A stretch of 64,000 nt of DNA from Paenibacillus_AQ nitricinens (GTDB lineage Bacteria > Bacillota > Bacilli > Paenibacillales > Paenibacillaceae), in the NCBI RefSeq assembly GCF_052056485.1, contig NZ_CP183948.1, forward strand, positions 3,100,001-3,164,000. Reading direction: 5' to 3'. This document shows, piece by piece, positions 61,903 through 64,000 of the stretch. Each line of letters opens with the position of its first letter. Within the stretch, counting starts at the first letter, position 1. The position numbers were made by a program, and so were the translations under genes. The notes under the pieces were generated by a model that was given only the letters and a program-made list of their open reading frames with translations, was not told the DNA's origin and did not search any database.

Positions 61903-64000
61903 ATATCGTAAATAAATTAACACTTAGACATTTGAAACAGAATAAGCGAAGAACCATGGTTACCATCATTGGAGTCATCATTTCTGTGGCTATGGTGACG
62001 GCTGTGGCAACGCTTGGTTTTTCATTTATGGAATTAATGAGGAAGCAGAGTATCTCGACTAATGGAGAATGGCATGTCCAATATAGAAATGTTACTAAAG
62101 CTCAGCTCAAAGCGATAGAAGATGATGATGCAACGAAAGCACTTGTCATCTCAAATGATCGCGGCTATGCCCCTTTAGTGGGGGGACAGAATGAGAACAA
62201 GCCCTATTGGTATATCAAGGAATATAATGCAGCTGGTTTTAAACAATTTCCGATTGAACTTCTGGAAGGAAGACTCCCGAAAACTAACTATGAAGTAGTC
62301 ATTTCTGAAGAAATTGCAAAAAATGCTAAAGTAACCTACAAGATTGGTGAAACTTTAGTGCTCGATGTTGGAGAGCGAGTCACGAGGGATGATAAAAATA
62401 GTGGTCAGCCCTTATCTCAGAACGAACGATTACGGACTGAAGAGGATACCCTGAATGAAGAGATCATTCATAAAAAACCAATGAACTACACGATTGTGGG
62501 AATGATAAAGCGTCCCACTTGGGAACCAACATGGTCTCCGGGTTATACTGCCCTAAGTTATGTGGATGAAAGTTTGATTGGAGCAGCCGAAAAAGCTACA
62601 GCGACAGTTGTATTAAACAAGGTGGATAGCTCCATATACAAACATGCAGAGGAATTGGCAAAAGAAAACAATATAGAGTCGATTTCTTATAATAATAGTC
62701 TGCTGCGCTATTATGGTGTGACGAATAACGATGGCTTACGTAATGCACTTCTTTCATTGTCGGTCATCGTTATGACTGTGATTATCATTGGCTCTGTTTC
62801 TTTAATCTATAATGCATTCGCGATTTCTGTCTCGGAACGTGCACGTCATTTAGGAATGCTCTCCAGCGTAGGTGCTACAAAGAGGCAGAAGAAGAATTCG
62901 GTGTTTTTTGAAGGAATGATCATCGGTTTAATTAGTATCCCTATTGGGATCCTTTGCGGAATTGCAGGAATCGGGATCACTTTTATGTTCATCAATACGA
63001 TGATTCAAGATGTACTAGGGATAACTGAAAAATTAACAATGGTTGTTACCCCTCTGTCCCTATTCACCGCTTGTATAGTATCTATACTGACGATTTTTAT
63101 ATCCACCTTTCTTCCAGCTAGAAAAGCTTCAAAGATTTCGGCGATTGATGCAATCAGACAAACAACCGATGTTAAGCTCTCTGGTAAAGCGGTGAAAACA
63201 TCTAAGTTCGTTCGCAAGTTATTTGGAATTGAAGCGGAAATTGGTTTGAAGAATTTAAAGAGAAATAAACGCAGGTATCAAGCAACTGTGTTCTCCCTTG
63301 TCATTAGTATTGTTCTATTTTTAACCGTATCATCATTCACTACAAATATGAAAAAGTCGGTAGAACTCTCACAGGATGGTTTGAACTATGATATTCAAGT
63401 TTATATGGGGACAGAGGACGCTCAAAAAGTAGATCGGCTGACGAAATCGATATCTGCCTTACCCAATATAACGGAATATAATGTGGTCAGGGAACTAAGC
63501 TTGAGTTCATGGATTGATGAAAAAGATATGGCAAAAGAATTGCAAGAGATCGTGGAGAAGGATAGCAGTATTTTAAAGAATGGGAAATATCCTTACTACA
63601 TTCAGATCCATGCCCTAAATGAACAGAGTTTGAGAACCTATGCAGAATCCGTCGGTGTAAGTTATGAACAATTAACGAATCTCAATCAGATGTCAGCTAT
63701 TGTGAATGATACCGTCACCTTTGAGGATGAGAACGTCAAAAAGATTATTGAGACCAAAGCTCTTCATTCGGAAATCGGTCAGAAGCTTGATTTAATTTAT
63801 ACGGATTGGAACACAGAGAAAGAGACGAAATTACCACCAGTAGAAATTGTCGCATTAACTGATAAACGTCCTATGGGTGTTCATTCAGCACTAGTTGGTG
63901 GATTAAACATCATTGTCTCTGAACAAGTCTTCGATCAATTAACAAATGATACGATGAGTAACGATATACAGAGCCGACTAAACCTGAACAGCTCTGATCC
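61899..64000 (+). CDS. FtsX-type ABC permease (3' end outside window)
   Basis: The open frame begins at GTG 61899, overlapping the ATPase stop, and runs to the window end (700 codons visible). A first membrane helix (about 20-44) is followed by an outer domain to about 285. Three helices in the FtsX pattern then follow (about 285-310, 340-370, 380-405; SERARHLGMLSSVGATKRQK). After a linker, a second helix (about 455-475) and outer domain begin. Two FtsX domains would give roughly 800-plus residues, larger than BceB. Substrate unknown. Confidence 0.88.
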   Translation, partial: MNIVNKLTLRHLKQNKRRTMVTIIGVIISVAMVTAVATLGFSFMELMRKQSISTNGEWHVQYRNVTKAQLKAIEDDDATKALVISNDRGYAPLVGGQNENKPYWYIKEYNAAGFKQFPIELLEGRLPKTNYEVVISEEIAKNAKVTYKIGETLVLDVGERVTRDDKNSGQPLSQNERLRTEEDTLNEEIIHKKPMNYTIVGMIKRPTWEPTWSPGYTALSYVDESLIGAAEKATATVVLNKVDSSIYKHAEELAKENNIESISYNNSLLRYYGVTNNDGLRNALLSLSVIVMTVIIIGSVSLIYNAFAISVSERARHLGMLSSVGATKRQKKNSVFFEGMIIGLISIPIGILCGIAGIGITFMFINTMIQDVLGITEKLTMVVTPLSLFTACIVSILTIFISTFLPARKASKISAIDAIRQTTDVKLSGKAVKTSKFVRKLFGIEAEIGLKNLKRNKRRYQATVFSLVISIVLFLTVSSFTTNMKKSVELSQDGLNYDIQVYMGTEDAQKVDRLTKSISALPNITEYNVVRELSLSSWIDEKDMAKELQEIVEKDSSILKNGKYPYYIQIHALNEQSLRTYAESVGVSYEQLTNLNQMSAIVNDTVTFEDENVKKIIETKALHSEIGQKLDLIYTDWNTEKETKLPPVEIVALTDKRPMGVHSALVGGLNIIVSEQVFDQLTNDTMSNDIQSRLNLNSSD

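Noticed and set aside
1..64000. tRNA/rRNA genes, CRISPR arrays, insertion sequences, prophage
   Set aside because: Read for these on both strands; no cloverleaf with CCA, repeat-spacer array or transposase was recognised. A tool search could still find diverged copies.

Overview
The window looks like a chromosomal segment of a Paenibacillus-type Firmicute. It has low-to-moderate GC, strong AGGAGG-type ribosome sites, frequent TTG/GTG starts, many intrinsic terminators, and gene families typical of that genus: DUF2975-XRE pairs, PadR-DUF2812, GntR-ABC operons, a copper amine oxidase N-terminal-domain exported protein and a TPM-domain protein. No tRNA, rRNA, CRISPR array, insertion sequence or prophage was recognised. 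The window opens inside mqo and closes inside an FtsX-type ABC permease.

Layout. 1-4.2 kb: end of mqo, a truncated DUF2691 remnant, a SnoaL-like protein, a CatB-type acetyltransferase behind a leader-peptide attenuator, a DUF3977 gene with a CTG start, and a P-loop kinase whose 3' end runs into a 5'-truncated pgsA remnant. 4.2-7.6 kb: GntR-ABC operon. 7.6-9.3 kb: tandem duplication of a DUF2975-XRE module, each copy with its own palindromic operator. 9.3-18 kb: DUF817 protein, Rrf2 regulator, two methyltransferases, aldo/keto reductase divergent from msrA, a CWB2-like lipoprotein and an OmpR-type two-component system. 18-26 kb: PadR divergent from an MFS exporter, HAD and GNAT genes, bdhA divergent from a LacI regulator with matching operators, cysK and an acylphosphatase. 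26-34 kb: TPM-domain protein, phosphodiester glycosidase, LysR with a MetE-like methyltransferase, a YebC2 translation factor, and a fluoride riboswitch controlling a CLC-F type antiporter. 34-41 kb: ABC exporter with a tandem-HTH MerR regulator, an ABC-F protein behind a long leader with two terminators and two candidate leader ORFs, and an ECF sigma/anti-sigma pair. 41-44.6 kb: a class-C-like serine hydrolase, then a stretch of gene remnants. 44.6-56 kb: AlaX-type editing protein, exported proteins, a polysaccharide deacetylase divergent from a paired ABC exporter, LysR-MFS, a Nudix hydrolase, a DUF606 pair and YqkB. 56-64 kb: PadR-DUF2812 operon, methyltransferase, ZmaR-like acetyltransferase, and a two-component system next to an ABC transporter of antimicrobial-peptide-sensing type.

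The theme is sensing and resistance. Three genes carry RNA-level control visible in the sequence: a translational attenuator before the CatB-like gene, a fluoride aptamer fused to a terminator before the CLC-F gene, and a terminator/uORF leader before the ABC-F gene. Several regulator genes sit next to inverted or direct repeats that fit their own operators (DUF2975-XRE, PadR-MFS, LacI-bdhA, PadR-DUF2812 and the terminal two-component system). I saw no clearly new multi-gene system. The best leads are the two antibiotic-type leaders, the CTG-initiated DUF3977 gene, the duplicated XRE module, the degenerate repeat cluster at 4.0-4.2 kb and the gene-remnant zone at 43-44.5 kb.
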